A DNA stretch of 64,000 nt. Origin: JAJFKX01 sp965230265. GTDB taxonomy: Bacteria; Pseudomonadota; Gammaproteobacteria; Xanthomonadales; Wenzhouxiangellaceae. Shown piece by piece: positions 1 to 8,773 of this stretch. Every line of letters begins with the position of its first letter. Position 1 is the stretch's first letter. Under the pieces are notes generated by a model. The model had not been told where the DNA came from. It saw nothing but the letters and a program-made list of their open reading frames with translations, and made no database searches. The translations under genes and the position numbers were made by a program. The stretch spans positions 1,488,001-1,552,000 of the forward strand of contig OZ245999.1 in the NCBI GenBank assembly GCA_965230265.1. The letters are read 5' to 3'.

Positions 1-705
1 ATCCACGCCAACAGGAGTATTGCCACTGGTGATTTTGACCTGACTGATACAGGGCGCGTCGTAAGTGACACCAACAAATGACAGACCGGAAGGGCGGGTT
101 GGCACATCAAATATCGCGAAGCTATCACCTGTTTCATCAAAAAACTCCAAGCTGGTACTGCCGTTGATGTCGACATCGGTAAACACCGCACCAAATCCAC
201 TGCTGATTGCCGGTGTACTTTCACCTGCAACAAAAAAACGGGCATTAACAATAGTGGAGTCGACAGCGGCGAATAATCGTTCTGCAGAAAATACGGTGAA
301 CTCATCAGAATAGTTCGGGTTAATATTATCGAACTCTATGCCCACACCGGATGCTTGAGTAGCGCTTAATTGGAAACCATCACCAGGCGACGTGAACTCA
401 ATACCTCGTGCTCTAGGGCTAAAGTCTGCATTGAAGAAGTCTCCAGCGAAGTCATTGGGTGCCGATACACCATCGGGCGCTGCATCCCAGTTAATGGAAC
501 GCCGCCCATTGCCCACAGAACCGGGTTCAAAAGGGTTCAATTGGCCTAATGCGTCGCTGAATTGGTTAACGGTATCGGCAATAGCGGCTGCATCAGCGCC
601 ACTGTCGGTAAATACGGTTGGATTAACACACACTGCCTCGGCAGCACTGGATATGACCAGTGCTGATAATCCCAACAGGCAAAGTTGTCTGGTTGTGTTT
701 TGCAT
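1..705 (-). CDS. Secreted protein of unknown function (3' end outside window)
   Basis: Open reading frame on the minus strand starting at ATG 703-705 and still open at base 1, giving 235 visible codons. A good ribosome binding site (AGGAG) lies a few bases upstream. The N-terminus (MQNTTRQLCLLGLSALVISS, then AAEA) is a typical Sec signal peptide with probable cleavage after AEA. The mature part is Asp/Asn/Gly/Ser-rich with predicted beta character and few Cys, as in extracellular or outer-surface beta-sandwich proteins. I recognise no catalytic motif. It is divergent from the ECF sigma factor gene at 880 across a 174-base gap, so it may be a target of, or share control with, the sigma/kinase pair; that is inference. 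The C-terminus is missing. Confidence 0.75.
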   Translation of the reverse strand, partial: MQNTTRQLCLLGLSALVISSAAEAVCVNPTVFTDSGADAAAIADTVNQFSDALGQLNPFEPGSVGNGRRSINWDAAPDGVSAPNDFAGDFFNADFSPRARGIEFTSPGDGFQLSATQASGVGIEFDNINPNYSDEFTVFSAERLFAAVDSTIVNARFFVAGESTPAISSGFGAVFTDVDINGSTSLEFFDETGDSFAIFDVPTRPSGLSFVGVTYDAPCISQVKITSGNTPVGVD

Positions 706-824
706 GATTTGCTCCTGATTAAAGAAATAACCTTTGCAGGTTCTCACCTTCTAATGGCGTAATGGTTTGTGCTAAGTGCCAAATCCACAGCAAATTAATT
801 GTCACGGCTTATTCAGGCGCGCTT

Positions 825-841
825 GTCAGTGATTGACTGAC
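825..841. promoter_or_regulatory. Inverted repeat upstream of the ECF sigma gene
   Basis: Perfect 6-bp inverted repeat GTCAGT-gattg-ACTGAC, 39 bases before the TTG start of the sigma factor. It overlaps a possible -35 (TTGACT, 833-838), with TAAGAT at 854-859 as a weak -10 after a short 15-base spacer. It could be an operator in the divergent promoter region. Evidence is only the symmetry and position. Confidence 0.3.
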
Positions 842-879
842 TTCGTAAACTAATAAGATCAACTTTCAGGGAGCTTGTT

Positions 880-1482
880 TTGAGCGAAGCGGTTACCACA
901 GAAGCAATTTCACCGCTTGGGCAGGATGCTACTGTGTCTCATTGGCCAATACGTTATCGCCCGGATTGGTTTGCTGAGCAGACCCTCGATGATGAGGGGA
1001 TATTTATAGCGGTTTATACCGACTTGCGGTTAATCGCGCAGCATCTACTGTCCAAGGAATACGGACAACCCAGTATTCAGGCAACAGAACTGGTCAATGA
1101 AGCTTTCGTCAAACTGCTACAAAACCCTGCCAATACAGAAAGCAAACGGCATCTGCTGAATATTCTGGGGCGCTATATGCGCCAGGTATTGATTGACCGT
1201 GGCCGACGTCGTCGCAGCAACAAACGTGATGCACAGTTGACCGAGCTTGGTACGCATATCGGTGCAGGCCAGGATGAGCCGGACTGGGCATTGTTTGATC
1301 AGGCGATGGACCGTTTGCAAAAATCTCAGCCGGTTTTATATGAAGTATTCCAATTGCATTACTTCACAGGATTACAAATGAGCGATATTGCAGATACGCT
1401 GCAATGTTCAGAACGTACCGTTAAACGTTATTGGAAAGCGGCCAGGCTATGGTTGGCTGACCGAATTTCACAACAAACATAG
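880..1482 (+). CDS. ECF-type RNA polymerase sigma factor
   Basis: 200-residue sigma-70-like protein of the ECF group, closest in appearance to the subfamily often encoded next to Ser/Thr kinases. Region 2 is around residues 41-120 (ATELVNEAFVKLL at 68-80, then a basic stretch near 105-117). Region 4 with its helix-turn-helix is about residues 155-192 (LQCSERTVKRYWKAARLWL). The start is TTG at 880, preceded by AGGGAG at 868-873, which decides the start. It should direct RNA polymerase to a small set of promoters. The kinase gene begins 5 bases after the stop, so the two are almost certainly co-transcribed. No anti-sigma factor gene is present, and in related pairs the kinase activates the sigma factor by phosphorylation; applying that here is inference. 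Confidence 0.88.
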   Translation: MSEAVTTEAISPLGQDATVSHWPIRYRPDWFAEQTLDDEGIFIAVYTDLRLIAQHLLSKEYGQPSIQATELVNEAFVKLLQNPANTESKRHLLNILGRYMRQVLIDRGRRRRSNKRDAQLTELGTHIGAGQDEPDWALFDQAMDRLQKSQPVLYEVFQLHYFTGLQMSDIADTLQCSERTVKRYWKAARLWLADRISQQT

Positions 1483-1486
1483 TCAA

Positions 1487-3832
1487 ATGTCACAGGCGGG
1501 CGTCAACCAGCTGCAAACCGATGCTGACACTTTGGCATTGTTGCTGGAGTCTTTGGATCAGCCGGTTGATGATCGGGCTGTCTGGATTCAGCAACAAAAC
1601 CAGTACACCTCAGAAATTCGCAATGAAGTGCTGAAAATTCTGGAAATAAGCCCCGACCTTGGGCCATTTGAACAGCCTTTTAATGCCATCCCGGATGACA
1701 ATGAGCGCGTTGGTCAGGTCATCGGTGATTACCAGCTGATGCGGCTGATAGGTCGCGGTGGTATGGGTGCAGTTTACCTTGCAGAACGTGTTCGGGATTT
1801 TGAACATCAAAGCGCCATTAAGTTGATACGTGGTGGTCGTATCACTGATATCAATCGAAGCCATTTTATCCGTGAACGTCAGAATTTAGCGGCAATGCAG
1901 CATCCTTACATAGCGCACCTGCTGGATGGTGGGACGACTGAAGAGGGTGATGACTTTCTCATCATGGAATGGGTCGCCGGTCAGTCCATTACCGAATATT
2001 GTCATGCACAGCAGCTAACACGGCTGCAAATCTTGATGCTGTTTCGGAAGGTCTGCAAGGCGCTTGAGTATGCGCATGCCAACCTGCTGGTACATGGTGA
2101 TATAAAACCCAACAATATCCTGGTAACCGATGAGGGAACACCCAAACTGCTGGATTTTGGTATTGCACAGCATTTACAGCAGTCCAAAGATGAACAGCCA
2201 CGGGCCATGACACGTCACTTCGCCAGCCCTGAACAATTGGCTCATCGCCCGTTGACAGTGGCTTCTGATATTTATTCTTTATGCACCTTATTACAGGTGC
2301 TGTTATGCAATAGCCTGGACGAAACCAGTCAGGTCTATCAGCGTTTGCCTATCGAGCTGCGATCCATTCTACAAATGGGAAGAGCCGAACAACCTGAGCA
2401 GCGTTACGATAATGTCACACAGTTACTGCAGGACTGTGATGATTATTGCGACAACAAACCGATACAAGCTCATGGCAAAGCCTGGACTTATCGTGCACGC
2501 AAATTCCTACGCCGGCATCGGCTGGCAGTAACCGCAGGTACATTGCTGGCTTTGTCACTGATTGTTGGAACAGCAGTGTCTTTATGGCAAGCCAATATCG
2601 CTAACGCCCAGAAGCAACAGGCAGAACAGTTTTCTCAAACACTGGTAGAGTTATTGAACGCCCCCAACCCTTATGCTGACGGCAGTGCAAGAACGGTAGA
2701 AGACATGCTGGATCGGGCAGGGGAGCAGCTGTTGACCGATGACAGCACATTACCGGCTGAAGTCCAAAGTGATTTATTGCTGACATTGGGCCAGGTATAC
2801 GTCAATATTGATGCCATGGATAAAGCCCAAAATATTGCCCAAATACTTCGGGATAAATGGTCAGATATCGGCCACTCTGACAGCGTGTCATATGCTAAGG
2901 CCCATCACTTTAACGGTATTATTGCCTCACGTAATGGGGACTATGCAGAGGCGAACAATAGCCTGGAGCTGGCACACAACTGGTACCAGCGTTTTGATGC
3001 CAACAGTCGTGAAAGCGCTAATAATATTTATGAACTGGGGAGTTTGTATCTGTTTTCAGGAAGCGAGCAACAGGCCCGCGAGTTATGGGCAACAAGTATT
3101 GAACGTTTTGCCAAAATGGATGATTCATGGGTGAATTTAATCCTGGCACAAATTTATAACGATCTGGGTATCGCGGATGAATTTTCTGGTGACTTTGAAT
3201 CAGCCCGCTTGCATTATCAATTATCCATCGATTATTTCCCCAGTAAAAACAGTTTGGCTGCTGCCACTCAGTTGGGCAATCTGGCTTCGGTAGAGCGTAA
3301 ATTGGGTAACACCGACCGTGCCATTGAATTACTTAGCCAGTCATTGCAGATGCATTACGACGTGGTCGGTCCGGAGCACAAAGAGGTCAGTATGATTAAT
3401 AGTGACCTGGCTTTGGCTTATGTTGATGCTGGCCAGGGTGATAAAGCATTGCAGCATGCCACGCTTGCTCTTGAGAATGCTTTGGCCCGGTCAGGTGAGG
3501 TGCACCGTAACACTGCAGCTGCTTATTTTGCTTTGGGAAATGCTGAGCTGATTAACCATCAGTCTGGCAAAGCACGCTCATATTTTGAGCAGGCACTGGA
3601 AATACGCCAGGAATTACTAGGACCTGATCATCAGCGAACGCTGGATGTTGCCATCAGCCTTGCTGAGATAGATTGCAGTCAGCAATCGGTTGGTAATCAT
3701 CATGGCAGAGGCCGTAGGCAATTGACCACAATCATTGAGCAACTTAAACAACAAGCCGATACTGAAAAAGATCAGCCGGATTATTATCTGAGTCGTGCGC
3801 AGCAGGTGTTATCAGATTGCCGGACGATATAA
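1487..3832 (+). CDS. Membrane Ser/Thr protein kinase with TPR-like C-terminal region
   Basis: 781 residues from ATG 1487. An in-frame TTG at 1388 lies inside the sigma gene and is not favoured. Kinase domain about residues 83-325: glycine loop GRGGMGAVY (89-97), probable Lys112, catalytic loop HGDIKPNN (203-210), DFG at 223-225, and SPEQ in place of the usual APE. The catalytic loop has HGD rather than HRD, which is common in this bacterial group, so the kinase looks active. A transmembrane helix follows at about 347-367, then about 400 residues of helical repeats resembling TPRs, with ALEIRQELLGPDH as a typical late repeat. Topology suggests a cytoplasmic kinase and a periplasmic sensor/scaffold. 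It forms a unit with the ECF sigma factor upstream. Confidence 0.9.
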   Translation: MSQAGVNQLQTDADTLALLLESLDQPVDDRAVWIQQQNQYTSEIRNEVLKILEISPDLGPFEQPFNAIPDDNERVGQVIGDYQLMRLIGRGGMGAVYLAERVRDFEHQSAIKLIRGGRITDINRSHFIRERQNLAAMQHPYIAHLLDGGTTEEGDDFLIMEWVAGQSITEYCHAQQLTRLQILMLFRKVCKALEYAHANLLVHGDIKPNNILVTDEGTPKLLDFGIAQHLQQSKDEQPRAMTRHFASPEQLAHRPLTVASDIYSLCTLLQVLLCNSLDETSQVYQRLPIELRSILQMGRAEQPEQRYDNVTQLLQDCDDYCDNKPIQAHGKAWTYRARKFLRRHRLAVTAGTLLALSLIVGTAVSLWQANIANAQKQQAEQFSQTLVELLNAPNPYADGSARTVEDMLDRAGEQLLTDDSTLPAEVQSDLLLTLGQVYVNIDAMDKAQNIAQILRDKWSDIGHSDSVSYAKAHHFNGIIASRNGDYAEANNSLELAHNWYQRFDANSRESANNIYELGSLYLFSGSEQQARELWATSIERFAKMDDSWVNLILAQIYNDLGIADEFSGDFESARLHYQLSIDYFPSKNSLAAATQLGNLASVERKLGNTDRAIELLSQSLQMHYDVVGPEHKEVSMINSDLALAYVDAGQGDKALQHATLALENALARSGEVHRNTAAAYFALGNAELINHQSGKARSYFEQALEIRQELLGPDHQRTLDVAISLAEIDCSQQSVGNHHGRGRRQLTTIIEQLKQQADTEKDQPDYYLSRAQQVLSDCRTI

Positions 3833-4099
3833 GAGGAAGCCCAAGCTGTTTGTTGAGACAGATTTAATGGCTATAGTTGATGACTAGTCCGTGATTTATA
3901 TTTGGTTGCATACATCAGTCAAAACAACAAAATAAATATATATATACAAAGTATATAAGCGATCACCAGCTTAACGACATAAGCCCTTAACAGTATTAAT
4001 TAAGCAATGCCGGAGTATTATTTCTGCTGGTTTTGACATGTATACTCGCGTCATGCTACGGTAAGTTTCGTACGTCAACACTCAAACAAGGGTAAAATC

Positions 4100-5017
4100 A
4101 TGAAAATACTGTTATTTATTGTTATTTCACTGGTCAGTTTAATAGCAAGCTCATCCCCATTTACTACTAATCATAGATTCACTGCCAACGCGACAATAGA
4201 ATATTGTACAGGCTTTGACTTTGAGGACTATCGCACAGAATATGAACAACACCAAGGGGTAGATGGGCATGGAGCGAATGGAAGTAATTTAAGACCTTGG
4301 GGAGAACATCCCATTCTTTGGAAGCACATCGTATCACCGGAATTAGATTTTAACCCGGTTATTGTTGATGACCAATTGGGGTTAATCTCGTTTGTAGGTG
4401 TGCCGGGAGGTTTGGATATTAGCCTTTCAGGTGAAGCAAATCGGTTAAATAACTATGAAGCAGGAGGCGCTTTCACATCGAATGGTAATGTTATCGACCC
4501 TTCGGGCTCCTGGGGAGAGGTCATTATCAATGATGCTACAACTACAGCAATTTTCGCAGCGATGAACATATGGGCTTGGGGCACACCTGCTTATATAAAC
4601 TATCAGACATTAATAGAGCCGATAGGCCCAACAAGAGTAGGTATTATTGATTGTGTGACTTTGTCAGCACCGTCTGGGCCACCTGATGAGGTTTGTAATT
4701 GGGATATCGAGGCCGATTTCTTGGATTTAATTCAACAATGCGATGGCTTGGTTTTTGAGTCACTAAAGATGACGTACTATACAGAACCCGGACTAGGCGC
4801 AGCGATCGTTGAGTATATCGATGGCCCCGAAGTTGATGCTGTAACTTTCGAAGAGAACTTCAATAATACTGATACCGGTCATGTCATTGTATTTGATCCA
4901 CCCAGTGATGTCAGTGTTGATATTGAAGCGTTTGTGGCTGCGAGCTATCGTCAGGCGAGTGGGGCTAATTTAAGAGCAAGAGATGGCAGACTCTTTGAGC
5001 GGGTACAACTTCGCTGA
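4100..5017 (+). CDS. Secreted protein of unknown function
   Basis: 305 residues. ATG 4100 is preceded by AAGGG about 8 bases upstream. The N-terminus (MKILLFIVISLVSLIASSSP) is a signal peptide. Four Cys (CTGFDF near the mature start, then three around residues 195-233) could form disulfides in the periplasm or outside. The mature chain is acidic and rich in Gly, Asn and Asp, without a motif I recognise. Base composition is more A+T-rich than the neighbouring kinase, and 267 AT-rich noncoding bases separate the two genes. A possible TTGACA (-35) sits at 4033-4038. It may belong functionally to the sigma/kinase module, but only proximity supports that. Confidence 0.75.
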   Translation: MKILLFIVISLVSLIASSSPFTTNHRFTANATIEYCTGFDFEDYRTEYEQHQGVDGHGANGSNLRPWGEHPILWKHIVSPELDFNPVIVDDQLGLISFVGVPGGLDISLSGEANRLNNYEAGGAFTSNGNVIDPSGSWGEVIINDATTTAIFAAMNIWAWGTPAYINYQTLIEPIGPTRVGIIDCVTLSAPSGPPDEVCNWDIEADFLDLIQQCDGLVFESLKMTYYTEPGLGAAIVEYIDGPEVDAVTFEENFNNTDTGHVIVFDPPSDVSVDIEAFVAASYRQASGANLRARDGRLFERVQLR

Positions 5018-5148
5018 GTTTAGTAAAGTAAACTGAGGGTTTAATATTTTGATTGGTTGTAGCTCACGAGTATTCAGAGAGTGACTATTAAACTGTGGGT
5101 TACATGGATAGAGGCTATGGCAACAACAAACCCGTAGTAAATTTTAAC

Positions 5149-5176
5149 AGCGTACCGGCACTGATACCGGTACGCT
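5149..5176. terminator. Hairpin between convergent genes (secreted protein / acnA)
   Basis: Perfect 10-bp stem AGCGTACCGG / CCGGTACGCT with an 8-base loop, between the stops of the convergent secreted-protein gene and aconitase. Read on the minus strand it is followed by an A/T-rich run. It probably ends acnA transcription. Confidence 0.65.
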
Positions 5177-5213
5177 GAAATGCTAAATTGACTCAGCCTT
5201 TACGATGGATGCT

Positions 5214-7910
5214 TCAGGCAGCAGCCTGCTGTCCCGAAGGTTCATCACTGGCCAATTGCCGCAGCACGTAATGCAAAATACCGCCATGTCGATAGTATTC
5301 AACTTCTACCGGCGTATCCAGACGCACCTGACACTGGAACTGTGTTTGCTTACCGTCATCATCGGTTGCAGTGACAGTAACTTGTTTGGCTCTTCCATCA
5401 TTTAAGCCAGTAATGTCAAAGCTTTCTTTCCCGGTCAACCCCAGTGACTCAATGCTGTCACCTGGCATAAAGCACAGTGGCAGTACACCCATACCAACCA
5501 GGTTGGAGCGATGGATTCGTTCGTAGCTCTCGGTAATGACGGCTTTCACCCCCAGCAGTAGCGTGCCTTTGGCGGCCCAGTCTCGTGATGAACCTGTGCC
5601 ATACTCTTTACCAGCCAGGACCACCAACGGTGTATCATCCTGGATGTATTTCATGGCGGCGTCATAGATGCTCATTTGCTCACCGCTAGGAACATGGGTG
5701 GTGTAACCACCTTCAGTACCGGGTGCCATTTGATTACGCAGGCGCACATTGGCAAAGGTACCGCGCATCATGACCTGGTGATTGCCACGCCGTGACCCAT
5801 AAGAATTAAACTGCGCTGGTCCCACACCATTGTCCTGTAAATAACGTCCGGCAGGAGAGTCGGGCTGAATAGCGCCTGCGGGTGAAATATGATCGGTGGT
5901 AATACTGTCACCGACCTTAACCAGGCAACGCGCGCCTTTAATATCCGAGCTTTCCGGAACATCCAGGGTCATGCCTTCAAAATAAGGCGGGTTTTGGATG
6001 TAGGTCGAATCGGCCTGCCAATCAAAAATCTTGCCTTTGGGCGTATCGATAGACTTCCACCGGTCATCGCCCTCAAACACCTCACCGTAGCTGGATTGGA
6101 ACATGTCTGCATCGATGCTGTTAGCAATAAAGTTTTGAATTTCAGCAGCATCGGGCCAAATGTCTCTCAGATAGACGTCATTGCCGTTCTGATCCTGACC
6201 CAATGGATCATTGTTCAGATCGGTATCCAAGGTGCCTGCCAGCGCATAAGCCACCACCAAAGGTGGCGAAGCCAGGTAGTTCATCTTGATTTTAGCGTGG
6301 ATCCGACCTTCAAAATTGCGGTTGCCTGATAACACTGAACAAACGACCAAATCCTTCTCACTGACCGCACTGCTGATTTCATCCGGTAAGGGGCCAGAGT
6401 TACCAATGCAAGTGGTGCAACCATAACCCACCGTATAAAAACCCAGTGCTTCCAAATCATCCAGTAAATCGGCTTTCTGTAGATAATCGGTGACTACCTT
6501 AGAGCCCGGTGCCAAACTGGTTTTAACCCAGGGCTTAACGCTTAAACCTTTGGCTGCTGCGTTTCTGGCCAACAGCCCAGCACCAATCATCACCGCTGGG
6601 TTGGAGGTGTTGGTACAGCTGGTGATTGCAGCAATTACCACAGCACCATCGCGCAGCTCAAAATCGCTGCCTTTATAGTTGACCGCTGTGCTGACACCCA
6701 GCTCGCGGCCACCAGCCAACGGCTTGGCATCACGGTTATAACTGGATTGTGCTTCAGTTAACAGCACACGATCTTGTGGGCGTTTGGGACCAGCCAGGCT
6801 AGGCACCACTTCGCTCATATCCAGTTCCAGCGTTGCCGTGTATTCAGCTTCTTGCATACCGTCCTCGCGGAACATGCCCTGGTGTCGCATATAAGCTTCC
6901 ACCAGCTCTATCTGCTCATCTGAACGGCCAGAAAGTTTCATATAGCGCAGGCTTTCTGCATCGACCGGGAAAATACCGCAGGTGGCACCGTATTCGGGTG
7001 CCATATTGGCAATGGTAGCGCGATCGGCCAATGGCAGGTTGGTCAGGCCATCACCAAAGAACTCTACAAATTTTCCAACCACACCATGTTCACGCAACAT
7101 CTGAGTTACGGTTAATACCAGATCGGTCGCGGTAGCGCCTTCAGGCAACTTGCCGGTTAACTTAAAGCCGACAACTTGTGGAATCAACATGGTCACGGGC
7201 TGTCCCAGCATTGCCGCTTCTGCTTCAATGCCACCCACGCCCCAGCCCAATACACCAATGCCATTGATCATGGTGGTGTGTGAGTCAGTGCCTACCAGCG
7301 TATCTGGCCAGGCATGCCATCCATCATCTTTTTCAACGCCAAATACCACACGGCCTAGATACTCCAGGTTCACCTGATGCACGATACCCGTATTGGGTGG
7401 CACCACTTTGAAATTATCGAATGCTGTCTGGCCCCAGCGCAGAAATTGGTAACGCTCCTGATTTCGCTTGAATTCAATCATATTATTGGCATCCAGGGCA
7501 CCGGCATCACCGTATTGATCTACCTGTACGGAATGATCGATGACCAGCTCGGCAGGGGAGAGCGGGTTAATTAAATCTGGGTCACCGCCCAGATTGTCCA
7601 TGGCATCACGCATGGCAGCCAGGTCCACGACTGCGGGCACGCCGGTGAAATCCTGCAGTACAACACGAGCTGGGGTAAAGGCGATTTCGGTACTGGGTTC
7701 AGCTTTGGCATCCCAGTTACACAGCGCTTCAATGTCATCCGGCGTCACATAATTAGAGTTTTGATGGCGCAGCAGGTTTTCCAACAAAATTTTCAGCGAG
7801 AAAGGCAGACGACTAAGGTTATATTGCTCGCCAACAACAGCCAGGCTGCATACCTGATACTCACGATTATTGGCATTAACCGTGGATTGACAATCGAATT
7901 TGGTGGACAT
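5214..7910 (-). CDS. acnA: Aconitate hydratase A (TCA cycle)
   Basis: 898-residue aconitase of the AcnA/IRP type, which interconverts citrate and isocitrate through cis-aconitate in the cytoplasm using a [4Fe-4S] cluster. Recognisable blocks in order: DSHTTMINGIGVLGWGVGG, SCTNTSNP and GCTTCIGNSGPL (the three cluster cysteines), GDSITTDHISPAG, and the C-terminal swivel domain with YGSRRGNHQVMMRGTF and GTGSSRDWAAKGTLLLGV. Length and order match the family. The ATG at 7910 is preferred over ATG 7922 because GGAGC lies 8 bases before it, while the upstream ATG has no ribosome binding site. The gene stands alone between terminator-like hairpins. No defect seen. Confidence 0.97.
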   Translation of the reverse strand: MSTKFDCQSTVNANNREYQVCSLAVVGEQYNLSRLPFSLKILLENLLRHQNSNYVTPDDIEALCNWDAKAEPSTEIAFTPARVVLQDFTGVPAVVDLAAMRDAMDNLGGDPDLINPLSPAELVIDHSVQVDQYGDAGALDANNMIEFKRNQERYQFLRWGQTAFDNFKVVPPNTGIVHQVNLEYLGRVVFGVEKDDGWHAWPDTLVGTDSHTTMINGIGVLGWGVGGIEAEAAMLGQPVTMLIPQVVGFKLTGKLPEGATATDLVLTVTQMLREHGVVGKFVEFFGDGLTNLPLADRATIANMAPEYGATCGIFPVDAESLRYMKLSGRSDEQIELVEAYMRHQGMFREDGMQEAEYTATLELDMSEVVPSLAGPKRPQDRVLLTEAQSSYNRDAKPLAGGRELGVSTAVNYKGSDFELRDGAVVIAAITSCTNTSNPAVMIGAGLLARNAAAKGLSVKPWVKTSLAPGSKVVTDYLQKADLLDDLEALGFYTVGYGCTTCIGNSGPLPDEISSAVSEKDLVVCSVLSGNRNFEGRIHAKIKMNYLASPPLVVAYALAGTLDTDLNNDPLGQDQNGNDVYLRDIWPDAAEIQNFIANSIDADMFQSSYGEVFEGDDRWKSIDTPKGKIFDWQADSTYIQNPPYFEGMTLDVPESSDIKGARCLVKVGDSITTDHISPAGAIQPDSPAGRYLQDNGVGPAQFNSYGSRRGNHQVMMRGTFANVRLRNQMAPGTEGGYTTHVPSGEQMSIYDAAMKYIQDDTPLVVLAGKEYGTGSSRDWAAKGTLLLGVKAVITESYERIHRSNLVGMGVLPLCFMPGDSIESLGLTGKESFDITGLNDGRAKQVTVTATDDDGKQTQFQCQVRLDTPVEVEYYRHGGILHYVLRQLASDEPSGQQAAA

Positions 7911-8043
7911 GATCTGCTCCATTGAATATTGGTCAAACTAATGACGAGGCCAAGCTTGATGGATTCTTAAACCTACGGCATTAATCAGTAAAAAATCAGA
8001 AGGGGATTTTAACATGCTATAGCGATTGTCGGGGATGCTTGTG

Positions 8044-8069
8044 CCGGTTGATTCTGCCGAATCAACCGG
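8044..8069. terminator. Terminator hairpin after hflD
   Basis: Perfect 11-bp stem CCGGTTGATTC / GAATCAACCGG with loop TGCC, 15 bases past the hflD stop on the minus strand. It lacks a clear U-tract but is well placed to end the nudJ-mnmA-hflD operon. Confidence 0.6.
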
Positions 8070-8083
8070 AGCATAGGACTTAA

Positions 8084-8761
8084 CTAAGCAAGCAATAAAT
8101 CTTTGGCTGCCTGCAATATTCGCTTACGCTTGAAAATCAGCTGCCAGCGACGCCCGCCGAGTTGCTGCCATAGCCATGCTGAACGCAAAGCCGATAACAG
8201 TAGGGCGCGTATCAAATGGACGTTATTGTCATTTTGCAAATACAAAGGTTTACCCTGTACCGCGATTTGCGGTTTAAGTACGCGAACCTGCTCACTCCAG
8301 GCATTGGCCAGCTGACTGACGATTTCTGGTTGTATCAGAGCGGCATCGTTATCATTGAGCTGATCATTTTTCGCAGTTTGCTCATTGCCGTTTTGTTCAG
8401 CCATCAACGGCAAATGCCGGTTAATTAACGCCAGCTCTTCGGCCAGTGCTTGCTGGCGGTGTTTATCACGGCGAAAGCTTTGTTCCAATTGCATCACCAG
8501 CATGGCATATTGCAAGGCGGGTAACTTTTGTTGGTTACCAGAAAATAAGCCTTGCAATTGGCGCAAGCCATAGCGCAACTCCGATGGTTTACCAATGGCC
8601 TCTTGTACCGATTCAGCAGATAGTCTCAAGACACTGCGCAAACTGGCGATTGTGGCTTGTTGGTCGGTTTGCCCGGTATTGGCGATATCGTGTACTTGCG
8701 CGGCGGCCTGCAGCACGCCTGCCAGTGCGAGAGTTTGAGAATGAATAGAAGCAGTGCTCAC
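8084..8761 (-). CDS. hflD: HflD family protein (high-frequency lysogenization protein homologue)
   Basis: 225 residues, all-helical, matching the HflD (formerly DUF489/YcfC) family in length, N-terminus (TLALAGVLQAAAQVHDIA) and central block LRYGLRQLQGLF. HflD is a membrane-associated cytoplasmic protein; in E. coli it binds phage lambda CII and favours the lytic route, and its housekeeping role is unclear. It starts at GTG 8761, 12 bases after the mnmA stop, with no strong ribosome binding site, so translation probably follows from mnmA. The mnmA-hflD order is the standard gammaproteobacterial one and supports the assignment. Confidence 0.9.
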   Translation of the reverse strand: MSTASIHSQTLALAGVLQAAAQVHDIANTGQTDQQATIASLRSVLRLSAESVQEAIGKPSELRYGLRQLQGLFSGNQQKLPALQYAMLVMQLEQSFRRDKHRQQALAEELALINRHLPLMAEQNGNEQTAKNDQLNDNDAALIQPEIVSQLANAWSEQVRVLKPQIAVQGKPLYLQNDNNVHLIRALLLSALRSAWLWQQLGGRRWQLIFKRKRILQAAKDLLLA

Positions 8762-8773
8762 GGTTTAGGCAAC

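Noticed and set aside
1388..1486. Upstream in-frame extension of the Ser/Thr kinase
   Set aside because: It lies inside the sigma factor gene, has no ribosome binding site and is not kinase-like; ATG 1487 follows the sigma stop by 5 bases.
5889..6329. 146-codon plus-strand ORF inside acnA
   Set aside because: Antisense shadow of a well-conserved coding region; no start signal.
7911..7922. Earlier ATG for acnA
   Set aside because: No ribosome binding site; GGAGC is spaced for the ATG at 7910.
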